From NCBI RefSeq assembly GCF_000328565.1, contig NC_019966.1, positions 6,138,001 to 6,202,000 of the forward strand: a DNA stretch of 64,000 nt, given 5' to 3'. Below, piece after piece: positions 17,726 through 31,703 of this stretch. The notes below the pieces were generated by a model that had not been told where the DNA came from, ran no database searches, and saw nothing but the letters and a program-made list of their open reading frames with translations. A program made the translations under genes and the position numbers. Numbering within the stretch: the first letter of the stretch is position 1; each line of letters begins with the position of its first letter. This DNA comes from Mycobacterium sp. JS623 (GTDB taxonomy: Bacteria > Actinomycetota > Actinomycetes > Mycobacteriales > Mycobacteriaceae).

Positions 17726-19615
17726 TTAGTCCGTCTCGTCTGGGAAATCGTTGGCGACCTTGCCTGCCCGCAGGCTGCCGTCCAGGTACGCCGCACGGCA
17801 GGCGCGCCGGCCGATCTTGCCGGATGAGGTACGGGGAATGGCGCCCGCAGCGGTGAGCAGCACGTCGCGAACGGTGACACCGTGGCGCACCGCGATCGCG
17901 GCTCGGATGTCATCGGCGATCGGTCCCATCTCCAGCTTGTGTGCACCCGGCGCACGTTCGCCGACGATCACGAGCTGCTCGGACGTGTCGGCCGGATCAC
18001 GCTTGAGGCCGGCGTGCGCGTTCTCGAACACCTCGTCGGGCAGCTGATTCGCCGGCACCGAGAAGGCCGCCACATACCCAACTCGCAGCGCTTTCGTCGC
18101 CTCCTGCGCGGAGTACTCGAGGTCCTGCGGATAGTGGTTGCGGCCGTCGATGATCACCAGATCCTTTGTGCGGCCGGTGATGTAGAGCTCGCCGTTGTGG
18201 TAGGCGCCGAGGTCTCCGGTGCGCACCCAGGTCGCGTCGTCCGTCGCGCCTTCGGCATGCGACGGGTTGGTCCGCGACTTGAGGATGTTCTGGAAGGTGG
18301 CAACCGTTTCCTCGGGCTTACCCCAGTACCCGGTTCCCATGTTCTGACCACTGATCCAAACCTCACCGATCTGTCCGTCGGGCAGTTCGGTGGCGGTGTC
18401 GTTGTCGACGATCACGGTCCACTCGGCGACGCCGATCTTGCCGGCGCCTGCCTGCGCGACTGCCTTAGGCGAGTCCGCGGGCACCTCGACGAACGTACCG
18501 GTGTTCAGCGCATCGCGGTCGACGTGGATGATGCTCGGCTCGGCGTCCATCGGCGTCGTGGACACGAACAGCGTCGCCTCCGCGAGGCCGTAAGACGGCT
18601 TGATGGCCTGCGGCTTGAAGCCGTACGGGCTGAACGCCTCGTTGAATCGGTGCACCGTGGCCGCGGAGATGGGCTCGCTGCCGTTGAGGATGCACTTCAC
18701 GACGGACAGATCCAGCGGCGGCTCGTCGTCCTTCGGCAGTCCGCGGGCCGCCGCGTGATCGAACGCGAAGTTCGGCGCCACCGAGATGACGCCGCCGGTG
18801 TCATCGGGCTTGCGCGACATCTCCCGCAGCCAACGGCTGGGCCTGCGGACGAACGCGGCCGGCGTCATGAACGTGAAGTAGTGCCCGATCATCGGGGCCA
18901 GCATCGCGGTGATCAGGCCCATGTCGTGGAAGAACGGCAGCCACGAGCACCCGCGGTCACCCTCCTGACCGTCGAGCGCCTCGATGATCTGGACGATGTT
19001 GGTGGCCAGGTTGAGGTGTGTGATCTGCACACCGGTCGGGATACGGGTCGAACCGGAGGTGTACTGCAGATAGGCGATGGTGTCGGCCGTGACGTCGACC
19101 GGCTGCCAGGTCGCACCGACCTCGACCGGCACCGCGTCGACGGCGATGACGCGCGGACGCTCCTTGGCGGGCCTGCTGCGGAAGAACTTGCGGACACCCT
19201 CGGCCGACTCGGTGGTGGTCAGGATCGCCGACGGCTGGCAGTCGTCGAGCACCGCATGCAGGCGGCCGACGTGGCCGGGCTCAGACGGGTCGAACAGCGG
19301 CACCGCGATACGGCCCGAGTAGAGGGTGCCGTACATCGCAACCACGTAGTGCAGGTTCTGCGGGCAGAGGATCGCCACGCGGTCACCTGGCTGGGTGACC
19401 TGCTGCAGGCGGGCAGCAACGGCCTTGTTGCGCGCCCCGAACTCGGCCCAGGTCAGGTCCCGCGCCACGCCGTCGCGCTCGACCGAGAAGTCGAGGAACC
19501 GGTAGGCGAGCTTGTCGCCGCGCACCTTGGCCCACTTCTCGACGTGCTTGACCACGCTTCCGTTGTCGGGGAACTTGATCAGTCCGTCCTTGAGAAACGG
19601 GTTATGGAAGGCCAT
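17726..19615 (-). CDS. fadD32: Long-chain fatty-acyl-AMP ligase FadD32
   Basis: A 629-residue adenylate-forming enzyme that activates meromycolic acid as acyl-AMP and loads it on the N-terminal ACP of Pks13. The nucleotide-binding motif is [11 protein letters not shown], followed by the SYGLAEAT motif and a WVRTGDLG hinge region with a C-terminal [16 protein letters not shown] segment. The fatty-acyl-AMP ligase subclass fits its place immediately upstream of pks13 (64-bp gap) in the same direction. No signal peptide or membrane segment is present. The start [11 protein letters not shown] is followed by a full N domain with no better internal start. Confidence 0.97.
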   Translation of the reverse strand: MAFHNPFLKDGLIKFPDNGSVVKHVEKWAKVRGDKLAYRFLDFSVERDGVARDLTWAEFGARNKAVAARLQQVTQPGDRVAILCPQNLHYVVAMYGTLYSGRIAVPLFDPSEPGHVGRLHAVLDDCQPSAILTTTESAEGVRKFFRSRPAKERPRVIAVDAVPVEVGATWQPVDVTADTIAYLQYTSGSTRIPTGVQITHLNLATNIVQIIEALDGQEGDRGCSWLPFFHDMGLITAMLAPMIGHYFTFMTPAAFVRRPSRWLREMSRKPDDTGGVISVAPNFAFDHAAARGLPKDDEPPLDLSVVKCILNGSEPISAATVHRFNEAFSPYGFKPQAIKPSYGLAEATLFVSTTPMDAEPSIIHVDRDALNTGTFVEVPADSPKAVAQAGAGKIGVAEWTVIVDNDTATELPDGQIGEVWISGQNMGTGYWGKPEETVATFQNILKSRTNPSHAEGATDDATWVRTGDLGAYHNGELYITGRTKDLVIIDGRNHYPQDLEYSAQEATKALRVGYVAAFSVPANQLPDEVFENAHAGLKRDPADTSEQLVIVGERAPGAHKLEMGPIADDIRAAIAVRHGVTVRDVLLTAAGAIPRTSSGKIGRRACRAAYLDGSLRAGKVANDFPDETD

Positions 19616-19861
19616 CGCACTCTCCTGTCAAAGCCACGCTCATTGCGAAGCCAGTTCAGCTCTTGCCGGCGGGACGCCGCAGACGTCGACCCGAACGCCA
19701 ATCCGCGCGAACCCAAACCTCGAAGATCGTACCCGCGAGTTGACGTCGCCGCCTTAAGGGCTCTGACCTGCGAGCTTAGGCCGACTGTCGGCCACCGCTC
19801 TTACTTTTTTCTTAATGTTAGGCGACCTGTTGGCGCACGCCAAATCGCCGCAGGTCACATG

Positions 19862-20872
19862 TCAGCCATGTTTTGGGTGTGGAGCGTTATCGATCACGCT
19901 CTTCGCCCAGCCCAGTGTCCACTGCGTGGACGTCGCACCGTCGAGATTCCAAAAGTCGGGCGTGGCGTAAAGCGCGTGCACCGGTGCGCCGCCGCCCCCG
20001 GTGAGCACCTGGAGCGTCCTCGGCAGCTCGGTGATGCTGAACGCCGATTCCGGTGCCGCGCAGATCAGATCGCCCCTCGCGCAGATCTCGTTGGTGCGGT
20101 CGTTGAGCATGCCGAAGCCGCCCGGCCGCGCGCCCGTCATCGTCAGGCCCATCGCCGACAGCGTCGGCACCTCCTGCAGGGTGATCTCCGCACCCTGGCC
20201 GTCGGGGTTGGGTCCGATGTCCTGCCCCACGTTGTTCTGGCGGCGGCCGTCGGCGATCAGCGTCACGCCAAGCACCAGATCCTCGTCGACCGGTCCCCGG
20301 CCGTTGCCGATGTCACTGGCGAGGTCGCCGGCGATCACCGCGCCCTGCGAGAAACCGGCCAGCACATAACTGGTCAACGGGCAGCGGTTGTTCATATCCG
20401 TGATCGCCTTGACGGCGCCGCGGGTGCCCTCGGCCCGGCTGTCGTTGTAGGACATCTGTTGGTCGGCCGACAGCGGATTGTGGAACTGCGCGGTGTACGG
20501 GACCGTGAAGATCTCGAGCCGGTCGGTGCCGAATTGGCCGCGCAGCGGATTGGTCACCTTCGACATCAACGAGTTCGGGAACTGGTTCGGGTTGAACGGG
20601 TCGTCGGTCGGCGACGACTCCCAGGTGCCGGGAATGGACACCATCATCACGTCGGGGCAACTCGCGTCCTGGAATTCGGGGCGCGGCTTCTTCGTCGTCG
20701 GCGGCGCGCCGGTGGGCGGTACCGCACTCGGCGGCAGCGCGGTCTGCGGGGTCTCAGGCTTGCGCAGCACAACGATCACGATCGCGACGATCAGCACGAC
20801 GACGAGCGCCATCGCCCCGGCTGCAATGAGCGCGAGGATGCGGTGGCGTTTCCGCCGGTTGGTCTTTGGCAT
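19862..20872 (-). CDS. Cutinase-like envelope lipase (Culp6 type)
   Basis: A 336-residue homologue of Rv3802c, an essential cell-wall phospholipase/thioesterase of the cutinase superfamily. A basic N-terminus is followed by one membrane helix (about residues 12-37) and a Pro-rich linker, so the catalytic domain lies outside the membrane. The nucleophile motif is GFSQGAV with Ser175, the same number I recall for the M. tuberculosis enzyme. Cysteines near 72 and 164 could form the conserved disulfide. It follows fadD32 on the envelope strand after a 246-bp gap in which I recognise no gene. Confidence 0.93.
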   Translation of the reverse strand: MPKTNRRKRHRILALIAAGAMALVVVLIVAIVIVVLRKPETPQTALPPSAVPPTGAPPTTKKPRPEFQDASCPDVMMVSIPGTWESSPTDDPFNPNQFPNSLMSKVTNPLRGQFGTDRLEIFTVPYTAQFHNPLSADQQMSYNDSRAEGTRGAVKAITDMNNRCPLTSYVLAGFSQGAVIAGDLASDIGNGRGPVDEDLVLGVTLIADGRRQNNVGQDIGPNPDGQGAEITLQEVPTLSAMGLTMTGARPGGFGMLNDRTNEICARGDLICAAPESAFSITELPRTLQVLTGGGGAPVHALYATPDFWNLDGATSTQWTLGWAKSVIDNAPHPKHG

Positions 20873-20881
20873 GTTCTCCCG

Positions 20882-21337
20882 CTAGCAGAGTTTGTCGGTT
20901 GCGATCCGAATGTAGTCAGCCGTCGCCGTATCGACCTCATCGGCGGACGGCACCGCGGAGCTCAGGTGTGCGGTCCGCACATCGCCGCGCACCAGCGGCA
21001 CGACGACATCCCACACCGCCTGATCGCTCTGCTTGGCGGCACGGGCCTGGCACACGTACGACCCGATTCGCAGTGCCATCAGATCGCTCGACGGCTTGAC
21101 TCCCGCGGCGTTGAGCGCATCGAGGTAGGCACGCTGCTGGCCCGTCACGACCATCGCGTTCGTATCGCTCTCCGGCTGCTCAGGTGCGGGCGCGGTCTCA
21201 GACACCGGCATGCCGACGGTGGCCATCACGTCGTCGGCGACGGAGCATCCGGTCAGCAGGGCCGCCGAGGAAGCGACCAACAACGATGTTGCCGACCACT
21301 TTGCTAGACCGGTCGCTCGTCGTTCCGCGTGCAGCAC
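20882..21337 (-). CDS. DUF732-type lipoprotein
   Basis: A small exported protein of about 151 residues. The signal segment ends in a good lipobox (LLTGC), predicting a lipid-modified cysteine at about residue 31. The rest has the DUF732 pattern: YLDALNAAGV, an alpha-helical stretch, a conserved single cysteine (SYVCQA) and VPLVRGDV. The frame is open further upstream into fbpD, but GTG at 21335-21337, preceded by GGAGGA, gives a normal signal peptide. The spacing to that Shine-Dalgarno-like sequence is short, so the start is uncertain. It sits 9 bp upstream of the cutinase-like gene. Function is unknown. Confidence 0.75.
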   Translation of the reverse strand: MLHAERRATGLAKWSATSLLVASSAALLTGCSVADDVMATVGMPVSETAPAPEQPESDTNAMVVTGQQRAYLDALNAAGVKPSSDLMALRIGSYVCQARAAKQSDQAVWDVVVPLVRGDVRTAHLSSAVPSADEVDTATADYIRIATDKLC

Positions 21338-21387
21338 TCCTCCAACGTACCGGCTGCCGCGAGGCGAACCGGTTGAGGAGTTCGCGC

Positions 21388-22266
21388 CTACTTGATCGTG
21401 GTGACGAGTTCGCCCGACATCGCGCCCAGCTGACCCGACCAGGTGCCCCAGTCGTGTTGTGGGCCATCGGGGAAGTCGAAGTGCCCGTTGTGCCCACCGA
21501 CGTTGCGGTAGTGCTGGTAGAACGTGCGGTTGCTGCCCTGGGCCTGATCGCAGTAACCGATCATCGCGGCCGGATCGCTGCATGACAGCGTCGACGGGCT
21601 CATCACCCACAGCCGGGTGTTGTTGTCTGCCAGCAGTTGCACGTGCACGTCGGGGTCATGCCACTTCCACCGGCCCAGCTGTGGCAATCCCCACATGTTG
21701 CGGGTGTCGACGCCGCCGAACTGCGCCAGCCCGGCGGTGATCGCACCGTTGGTGTAGGTGTTGGACGGGGTGAGGAAACCCGACAGCGAGCCGGCGAAGC
21801 GGTAGCGGTCGGGATGGAACGTGGCGATCGTCATCGCCCCCGTGCCGCCTTGGGCCGCGCCGACGATGCCGTGGCCGTTGGGGGCCAGGCCCTTGTTGGC
21901 GGCCAGCCAGTCAGGCAACTCGTTGGCCAGGAACGTCTCCCACTGCATGGAGCCGTCCTGCTCCCAGTCGGTGTACAGGCTCCACGCGCCGCCGGCAGGC
22001 GCGGCCACCGAGATGCCCTTGCCCGCGAGCGTGTTCATCGCGTTGCCTGCCGTCACCCAGTTGCTGACGTCCGGTGCGGCGTTGAACGCGTCAAGCAGGA
22101 CGACCATGTGCGGGCCGCCGGCCTGAAAGGCGACGGGGATGTCGCGCCCCATCGCAGCCGACGGGACCATCAGCGTCTCGACTTGGGCGCCGGCGGTCGG
22201 TGCCGTGGCGGTCCACAGCCCCGCGGCAAGCACAACGGTCAACAGCGCTCTTATCCACCCACGCAT
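21388..22266 (-). CDS. fbpD: MPT51/FbpD-type antigen 85 homologue, non-catalytic
   Basis: A secreted alpha/beta-hydrolase-fold protein of the antigen 85 family (about 292 residues, signal peptide ending near TAGA at residue 27). The nucleophile motif of active mycolyltransferases is replaced: VGAAQGG stands where the partners have VGLSMAG or VGLSMSG, so the serine is alanine (Ala138). That is the MPT51 hallmark and predicts binding rather than transfer activity, for example of fibronectin or carbohydrate. The start at 22264-22266 is preferred because GAGGTGGGG lies a few bases upstream; an earlier ATG 21 bp away lacks such a site. It lies upstream of the DUF732 lipoprotein gene. Confidence 0.92.
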   Translation of the reverse strand: MRGWIRALLTVVLAAGLWTATAPTAGAQVETLMVPSAAMGRDIPVAFQAGGPHMVVLLDAFNAAPDVSNWVTAGNAMNTLAGKGISVAAPAGGAWSLYTDWEQDGSMQWETFLANELPDWLAANKGLAPNGHGIVGAAQGGTGAMTIATFHPDRYRFAGSLSGFLTPSNTYTNGAITAGLAQFGGVDTRNMWGLPQLGRWKWHDPDVHVQLLADNNTRLWVMSPSTLSCSDPAAMIGYCDQAQGSNRTFYQHYRNVGGHNGHFDFPDGPQHDWGTWSGQLGAMSGELVTTIK

Positions 22267-22409
22267 AAACCCCACCTCACGTCGCATCGCATTGGCCTTG
22301 GTCCCCGCCGGAGGTAGTGAACCATATTGACGTCACAGGCCGCTCCGGAAATGGCCGACGGCGGCGACCCCCGAAAGGATCGCCGCCGTCGACGTGATGT
22401 CGCTTGCTG

Positions 22410-23549
<1,140 letters not shown>

Positions 23550-23656
23550 CTATTCAGCGTGTATTGTCCCTGGTCTTTCTGGTCGCCTCGACTTCCACTC
23601 GCTCCGCTCTTCGCTGGTTCCTCACTGCGATCCTCACTTGCGCACGGCTTTGGGCC

Positions 23657-24676
23657 TCAGCCGTTGAGGGTCGCGATCAGGTCTGGTTTCAATGACGTCA
23701 ATTGCTGCCCCCAGTACGGCCACGCGTGGTTACCCGCGGTCGGAAACACAAAGGTGGCGTTGTTTCCGCCGGCCTTGGCGTACGCCTCTTGAAAGTCCTT
23801 GTTGCTCTTGATGGCCATGCCTTCAAGGCTGTCAGCGTTGAATTGCTGATTCGGATCGGGTTCCGGGTTGACGGTGCTGTTGCCACCGGGCGCGCAGTAG
23901 ATCCACAGCCGCGTTCCGTTGCCGACGATGCGCGACACCTGTTTGATCGGGTCGTTGCGCTTCCACGCGGAATCCCAAGGCGCGCCCCACATGTTGTCGA
24001 CGTTGTAGCTGCCCGCGTCGAGCATCGCGACGCGGATGGCCTGCTGCATCAACAGCGCCGACGGATTCAGAAAGCCCGACAACGACGCGGCATATTTGAA
24101 CTGCGCCGGGTGGTAGGCAGACAAGATGAGTGCCGCACTTCCCGACATCGACAGTCCGACAACGCCGTTGCCCGTCATGGAGACTTGCTTGTTGTTCGCA
24201 AGCCACAGCGGAAGCTCGCTGGTGAGAAACGTCTCCCATTTATAGGTATAGCCCTGGTTGTTGAAGCTCGACGGCGAGTACCAGTCGGAGTAAAAGCTGG
24301 ACTGTCCGCCGACGGGCATCACCACGGCAACGCCGGAGTTGTAGAACCACTCGAACGCGGGGGTTTCGATATCCCAGCCGTTGTAGTCGTCACGCGCACG
24401 CATCCCGTCGAGCAGGTACACGGCCTTGCTCGAAGCCGCCGGTGCGGGCGCGGGGGTGGTCGGTGCTACGGCGGGCTGGAACTGAACGCGGATGTTGCGG
24501 CCCATCGACGTGGAGTAGATGTCGAGGTATTCGACGGGCAGACCTTCGCGCGAGAACGCGTCGGCATGCGGCGCGGCGCTGACCGACAGCGCCGGAAGAG
24601 TCAGCAACGCGGCCGCGATCGCCAGCAGGCGACGAAGCCGAATAGGCACAGTGTTGACCACCGAAGGCCTTCGCAT
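23657..24676 (-). CDS. Second antigen 85 mycolyltransferase with Pro/Ala insertion
   Basis: A second catalytic antigen 85 paralogue of 339 residues. The signal helix runs about 15-38 with cleavage ADA/FSREGLP. Catalytic Ser176 is in VGLSMSGS and the histidine in GNHAWPYW. It has a Pro/Ala-rich loop at residues 68-83 (starts PAVAPTT) just before the YLLDGMR strand, where its neighbour has the short GGANSP. It also lacks the Cys-containing [11 protein letters not shown] segment of the neighbour, having SPSSFNNQG instead. Substrate loading is the likely role. It is separated from the fbpA-like gene by 194 bp, so it may have its own promoter. Confidence 0.92.
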   Translation of the reverse strand: MRRPSVVNTVPIRLRRLLAIAAALLTLPALSVSAAPHADAFSREGLPVEYLDIYSTSMGRNIRVQFQPAVAPTTPAPAPAASSKAVYLLDGMRARDDYNGWDIETPAFEWFYNSGVAVVMPVGGQSSFYSDWYSPSSFNNQGYTYKWETFLTSELPLWLANNKQVSMTGNGVVGLSMSGSAALILSAYHPAQFKYAASLSGFLNPSALLMQQAIRVAMLDAGSYNVDNMWGAPWDSAWKRNDPIKQVSRIVGNGTRLWIYCAPGGNSTVNPEPDPNQQFNADSLEGMAIKSNKDFQEAYAKAGGNNATFVFPTAGNHAWPYWGQQLTSLKPDLIATLNG

Positions 24677-24806
24677 CTGTTGCTTCTACCGTCCGTTCAC
24701 GTATGCACGCCGTACGAACGGCGGTCTCGAAATAGCTATCGCGTCAACATGGCTGCGGCGTTACCAAACTCCCAGAAAAGTCTGTCAGCTAACAAATCGC
24801 CGGCAA

Positions 24807-26906
24807 CTATGGCCCGGTTGCCGGCATACCGGTGTACGGCGCATGTTTCGGCGGCGGTATCTCCAGACCGCAGCGGACAAGCTCATACATCGGCACGCGG
24901 TTAATTCGGTAGCTGGTGAATTCCGGTGAATGCAGCAGGTTCGACGCAAACCTCCGCAAACCCATCGGGCCGCGCACTGCCGTGAGCATGGCGTCCGTCG
25001 CAGGACACTTCAGGGCGGCCCTGGCCTGCATCACCCAGTCCTCGTCCAGGTAGGCCGGGATGAACGGCGGCATCGTCAGGAACGGGCCATCGGCCACCGC
25101 CCAGTCCGGGAAGAGGTTCTTGTCGTGGCCGATACGGCCATCGAGTAGGCGTTGCGTGTGGGCGGCCAACGGGTTTGCCAGCCCGATCTGGTCGAGCACC
25201 CGCACGTCCAACCCGACGTTCATGCCGAGCATCCCGAGATTGGTGAAAAACACTGTGTGCGGGCCCTTGTAGTCCTTCCGCACATCGGCGGGCATGTCGG
25301 GCGGCGGCGGAACCGCGGGCACTACATCCCATTGGTCATAGTTGCCCGACGGCAGCAGGAGCGCGCCGTCGGGTGTGTTGTTCAGCGCTACGAGCACTGC
25401 CCGCATGCGCGGATAGTCAAGGTAGTCAGCGGCAGTCAACGGATGCGGGTTGCCGGTGGCCTGTGAATAGAACCGGCGTTCGTCGACGATGCCGGTGTAA
25501 GTGACACGCGTCGCGTCGGAGCCCATGCCGGATGAGTTGGCCGCCCACAGCGACCAAACGGCGACTGCCAGCCACAGCACACCCGTCGCACTTGCGAACA
25601 AATAGGCTGCGCCGCGGGGCATTTGGGCGCCCCGGGGCATTTTGGCGCCGTCGGGCAGTGCCATCGGGATCACCGCGACCGGCGCAACCAGACAGAACAG
25701 CGGTGTCAGCAGCACCCGGCCGTGCATGAAGTCGCCGCCCTGCCGGATCCAGTAGAGAGCCTGCAACAGTCCGCTGATGAGCATGAAAACCACAACAGCG
25801 GAAGGGCTTTGGATCCTGCGGGCCAACCAGCTGTAGCCGGGCGGTGTGGCTCGGCGGATCCACCGCGGCCTGCCGCGGGTGGCCAGTGCGACCACACCGA
25901 GGCCGACAAGCAGGATCGCCGGCGCCCACAGCAGATACGGGTGATTGAAGTTGGCCAGATAGACAAAGCCTTGCGCCCATTTGGATCCCGACGCATCTTT
26001 GGCGATGGCGGTGCTCGGGTACAGCAGACCGTAGTAGCCCATCCGGAAGATCTGATAGCCGACGGGCAGCAGCCCGCCCGCGACGATGATCAGCACGCGG
26101 CGCCGCCAGCCACGGGCCGCGACGAGCATCATGATCAGCGCGACTCCGCCGATGAGCGCCAACTCCGGGCGCACCAGCACGCTCAACCCCGCGACGAAAG
26201 CCAGTGCCGCATCGAAGTAAGGGCTGACGACGTTGGCGGTCGGCGGCGGCAGGGGTGCAGGGGCATACGGGGCTCTACGCAGCGTCGGTGGAGCGCCGCG
26301 GCGCGGCAGCGGCTGTTGTTGGACGGGATAGGCCCGCAACGCCTGCGACCAGCAGACCATCATCCACCACAGCAGGCCCAAATAGGCCATCACCAAACCG
26401 TTTTCGAGACCCGAGGTGGCGAAGTCGCGGGCGGGTGGTACCGCGATGTAAACCAGTGCGCCTGCGGGTAACAACAACGCTCGTCGGCCGCGCAGGCCGG
26501 GCGCGTCGAGCCTGCCCGCGCCGAGCATCGCCAGCGCCATCCCGGCGACGCTGAGCGCCAGCGCGAAGACCAGCGCGACATACTCGAGCCGTACCGGGCC
26601 GCCGATCCAGCCGCCGAGGGTGATCAGGTAGGTCCAGATCGTCGACGTGTTTGACTCGACACGCTCACCCGCATTGAACACCGGGCCATTGCCCGCCAAC
26701 AGGTTTCGCACTGTACGCAGCACGATCAGGCCGTCGTCTGCTATCCAGCGGCGCTCCCAAGCGCCCCAGCCGAATAGCGCTGAGACCACGACGACGCTGA
26801 GCCAGAGGCTGACTCGAGCCGTTACGTCATAGGGAAACGCCGGCCACCGGGCAAGGCGCTCCCGCCCAGTTGTCTTTTTTCGTTCAGCCGAGGAAGACGG
26901 CGACAC
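24807..26906 (-). CDS. aftB: Terminal beta-(1,2)-arabinofuranosyltransferase AftB
   Basis: A polytopic GT-C-fold enzyme that adds terminal beta-(1,2)-arabinofuranose residues to arabinogalactan from decaprenyl-phosphoryl-arabinose. About ten membrane helices fill the N-terminal two thirds, and the first loop has the RRWIADDGLIVLRTVRN segment with the aspartate pair typical of GT-C enzymes. The C-terminal periplasmic region begins near GIVDERRFY and contains ALLLPSGNYDQWD and FFTNLGMLGMNVGLDVR. The start is uncertain: the GTG at 26904-26906, 23 bp inside ubiA, is chosen because no start codon lies between it and the first helix. An ATG at 27000-27002 is also in frame. Confidence 0.93.
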   Translation of the reverse strand: MSPSSSAERKKTTGRERLARWPAFPYDVTARVSLWLSVVVVSALFGWGAWERRWIADDGLIVLRTVRNLLAGNGPVFNAGERVESNTSTIWTYLITLGGWIGGPVRLEYVALVFALALSVAGMALAMLGAGRLDAPGLRGRRALLLPAGALVYIAVPPARDFATSGLENGLVMAYLGLLWWMMVCWSQALRAYPVQQQPLPRRGAPPTLRRAPYAPAPLPPPTANVVSPYFDAALAFVAGLSVLVRPELALIGGVALIMMLVAARGWRRRVLIIVAGGLLPVGYQIFRMGYYGLLYPSTAIAKDASGSKWAQGFVYLANFNHPYLLWAPAILLVGLGVVALATRGRPRWIRRATPPGYSWLARRIQSPSAVVVFMLISGLLQALYWIRQGGDFMHGRVLLTPLFCLVAPVAVIPMALPDGAKMPRGAQMPRGAAYLFASATGVLWLAVAVWSLWAANSSGMGSDATRVTYTGIVDERRFYSQATGNPHPLTAADYLDYPRMRAVLVALNNTPDGALLLPSGNYDQWDVVPAVPPPPDMPADVRKDYKGPHTVFFTNLGMLGMNVGLDVRVLDQIGLANPLAAHTQRLLDGRIGHDKNLFPDWAVADGPFLTMPPFIPAYLDEDWVMQARAALKCPATDAMLTAVRGPMGLRRFASNLLHSPEFTSYRINRVPMYELVRCGLEIPPPKHAPYTGMPATGP

Positions 26907-27840
26907 CGATGGTTCCGATCCAGGCCAGGAGCAGGAGCTGCAGCACACGGTCCTTCGACGCGATCTCCTCCGGCTCACCTGCCAACCCACCGTCGACGTC
27001 AACGGCGTACCGGAGGACTGCGATCGTGATCGGAATGATGGTCACCGCGTACCACGACGCGTTTGCACCGTCGCGCTCGAATGCCCACAAGCTGTAACAC
27101 AGCACCATCGCAGTGGCCGACAGGGTCCACACAAAACGTAGGTACGAAGCGGTGTAGCTCTCGAGCGACTTGCGGATCTTGGCGCCCGTCCGCTCGGCGA
27201 GTTGCAGTTCGGCGTAGCGTTTGCCCGCCGCCATGAACAGCGACCCAAATGTCATCACCAGCAGGAACCATTGCGACAGCGGAATACTGGCGGCCACGCC
27301 GCCGGCGATCGCGCGGATCAGAAAGCCTGACGAAACGATGCAGATGTCGAGGACGGCCTGATGTTTGAGACCGAAGCAGTAGGCCAGTTGAATAGCGATA
27401 TAGATGGCGATCACCACGGCCAGATTCGGCGTTGCGAGCAGTGAAATCGCAAGCGCGCCAACCCCAATAACCACCGCAAGGGTGTATGCGAGCCACTCCG
27501 GCACCACACCGGCCGCGATCGGACGGAAGCGTTTGGTGGGGTGCTGACGATCGGCCTCGACGTCGCGCGCGTCGTTCACCAGATAGACCGCCGAGGCCGC
27601 CAGCGAAAAGGCGACGAAGGCAATCGCGACCTTGACCGCAACGGCGCCGTAGTCGTAGTGAAGGTCAGAGCCCAGGGCGGCCACCGGCGCTAGCAGCACC
27701 AGAAGGTTCTTCACCCACTGTCGCGGACGGAGCGCCTTGACCACACCCGTGACGACATTGCTGGGCGGACCCTTGACCGGTGCCGGTTCTTCACTCATCT
27801 GCTGGGCGCTCTCTGCACTGCTTTCCCTCGAGATGCTCAT
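26884..27840 (-). CDS. ubiA: Decaprenyl-phosphate phosphoribosyltransferase UbiA
   Basis: A membrane prenyltransferase-fold enzyme that makes 5-phosphoribosyl-1-phosphoryl-decaprenol, the first committed step to decaprenyl-phosphoryl-arabinose. It has 318 residues and about nine helices. The metal/diphosphate motif is NDARDVEADRQHP (Asn89, Asp90, Asp93, Asp97); the second polar region contains GKRYAELQ. The ATG overlaps the stop of the upstream PAP2 phosphatase gene as ATGA (27837-27840), showing translational coupling of two consecutive pathway steps. An in-frame ATG at codon 15 (MSEEPAP) is an alternative start. Confidence 0.95.
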   Translation of the reverse strand: MSISRESSAESAQQMSEEPAPVKGPPSNVVTGVVKALRPRQWVKNLLVLLAPVAALGSDLHYDYGAVAVKVAIAFVAFSLAASAVYLVNDARDVEADRQHPTKRFRPIAAGVVPEWLAYTLAVVIGVGALAISLLATPNLAVVIAIYIAIQLAYCFGLKHQAVLDICIVSSGFLIRAIAGGVAASIPLSQWFLLVMTFGSLFMAAGKRYAELQLAERTGAKIRKSLESYTASYLRFVWTLSATAMVLCYSLWAFERDGANASWYAVTIIPITIAVLRYAVDVDGGLAGEPEEIASKDRVLQLLLLAWIGTIGVAVFLG

Positions 27841-28380
27841 CCATCCCCTCCAACCCGATCAGCGACAGCTCCGACAGTCTTCGCGACGACCACCCCGACC
27901 GCGACACCAGTGAGCACGTCAGTCGGGTAATGCACGCCAAGAACCAAGCGGGACAACGCCATCGGCGGCACCAGCACCACAGGCAAGGGCAGACCCGTGG
28001 TGCGCGCCAGCAGGATGGATGCTGCGGTCGTGGAGGTGGCGTGTGCAGACGGAAAACTCAGCCGGCTCGGCGTGCCGACGTTGACGGCGACGGCTGGGTG
28101 GTGCGGGCGTTCCCGCTTGACCACCCGCTTGATCACCACCGCGCCCGCATGCGCGATGAAGGCCCCTGCGCCCACGGCAAGCCACGCCTTGCGGCGTCGC
28201 GGCTGCAGCAGCGCGCCCAACACGGACACCACCACCCAGCCGATGCTGTGTTCGCCGAAATGCGAGAGGGCACGTGCGCCCGCCAGCACACCAGGCCGGT
28301 CGGCCAGCGCCGCCTGCACGGCCACCAGCGCGGCTTCCTCGCCCCGCGGGCTCGTCGCGGCGTCTTCGCCGCGAACCGGT

Positions 28381-28388
<8 letters not shown>
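27837..28388 (-). CDS. PAP2-family decaprenyl-phosphoryl-phosphoribose phosphatase (Rv3807c-like)
   Basis: A 183-residue PAP2-superfamily membrane phosphatase. The three signature motifs are visible: KRVVKRERP (about 86-95), PSAH (about 113-116) and SRLVLGVHYPTD (about 145-156) with the catalytic histidines. Its place between glfT2 and ubiA, overlapping both (8 bp and 4 bp), supports removal of the 5-phosphate from decaprenyl-phosphoryl-phosphoribose. That activity is proposed for Rv3807c and is inference here. Several hydrophobic helices follow a short polar N-terminus. Confidence 0.92.
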
Positions 28389-31577
<3,189 letters not shown>

Positions 31578-31703
31578 TCAGCTCACAATTCCGTATCGCC
31601 ACTTTAGTCCCAGTAGTCACGCCAGTACCGTCGATCTCGTTAGTTCTTGGCGCAGTTGCCAAGCGCACGTACCAGACGTAGTCCATATATTGAGGAGACT
31701 TCC

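Noticed and set aside
17882..21307. A very long open frame (over 1100 codons) on the plus strand opposite fadD32 and the cutinase-like gene
   Set aside because: It is antisense to three well-supported genes; high GC in third codon positions keeps the opposite frame open. The product is rich in Arg, His and Val with no domain.
26907..27002. Longer AftB N-terminus starting at ATG 27002
   Set aside because: The extra 32 residues are Arg/Ser/Cys-rich and read out of frame through the ubiA 3' end. It cannot be fully excluded, but the GTG at 26906 is more likely.
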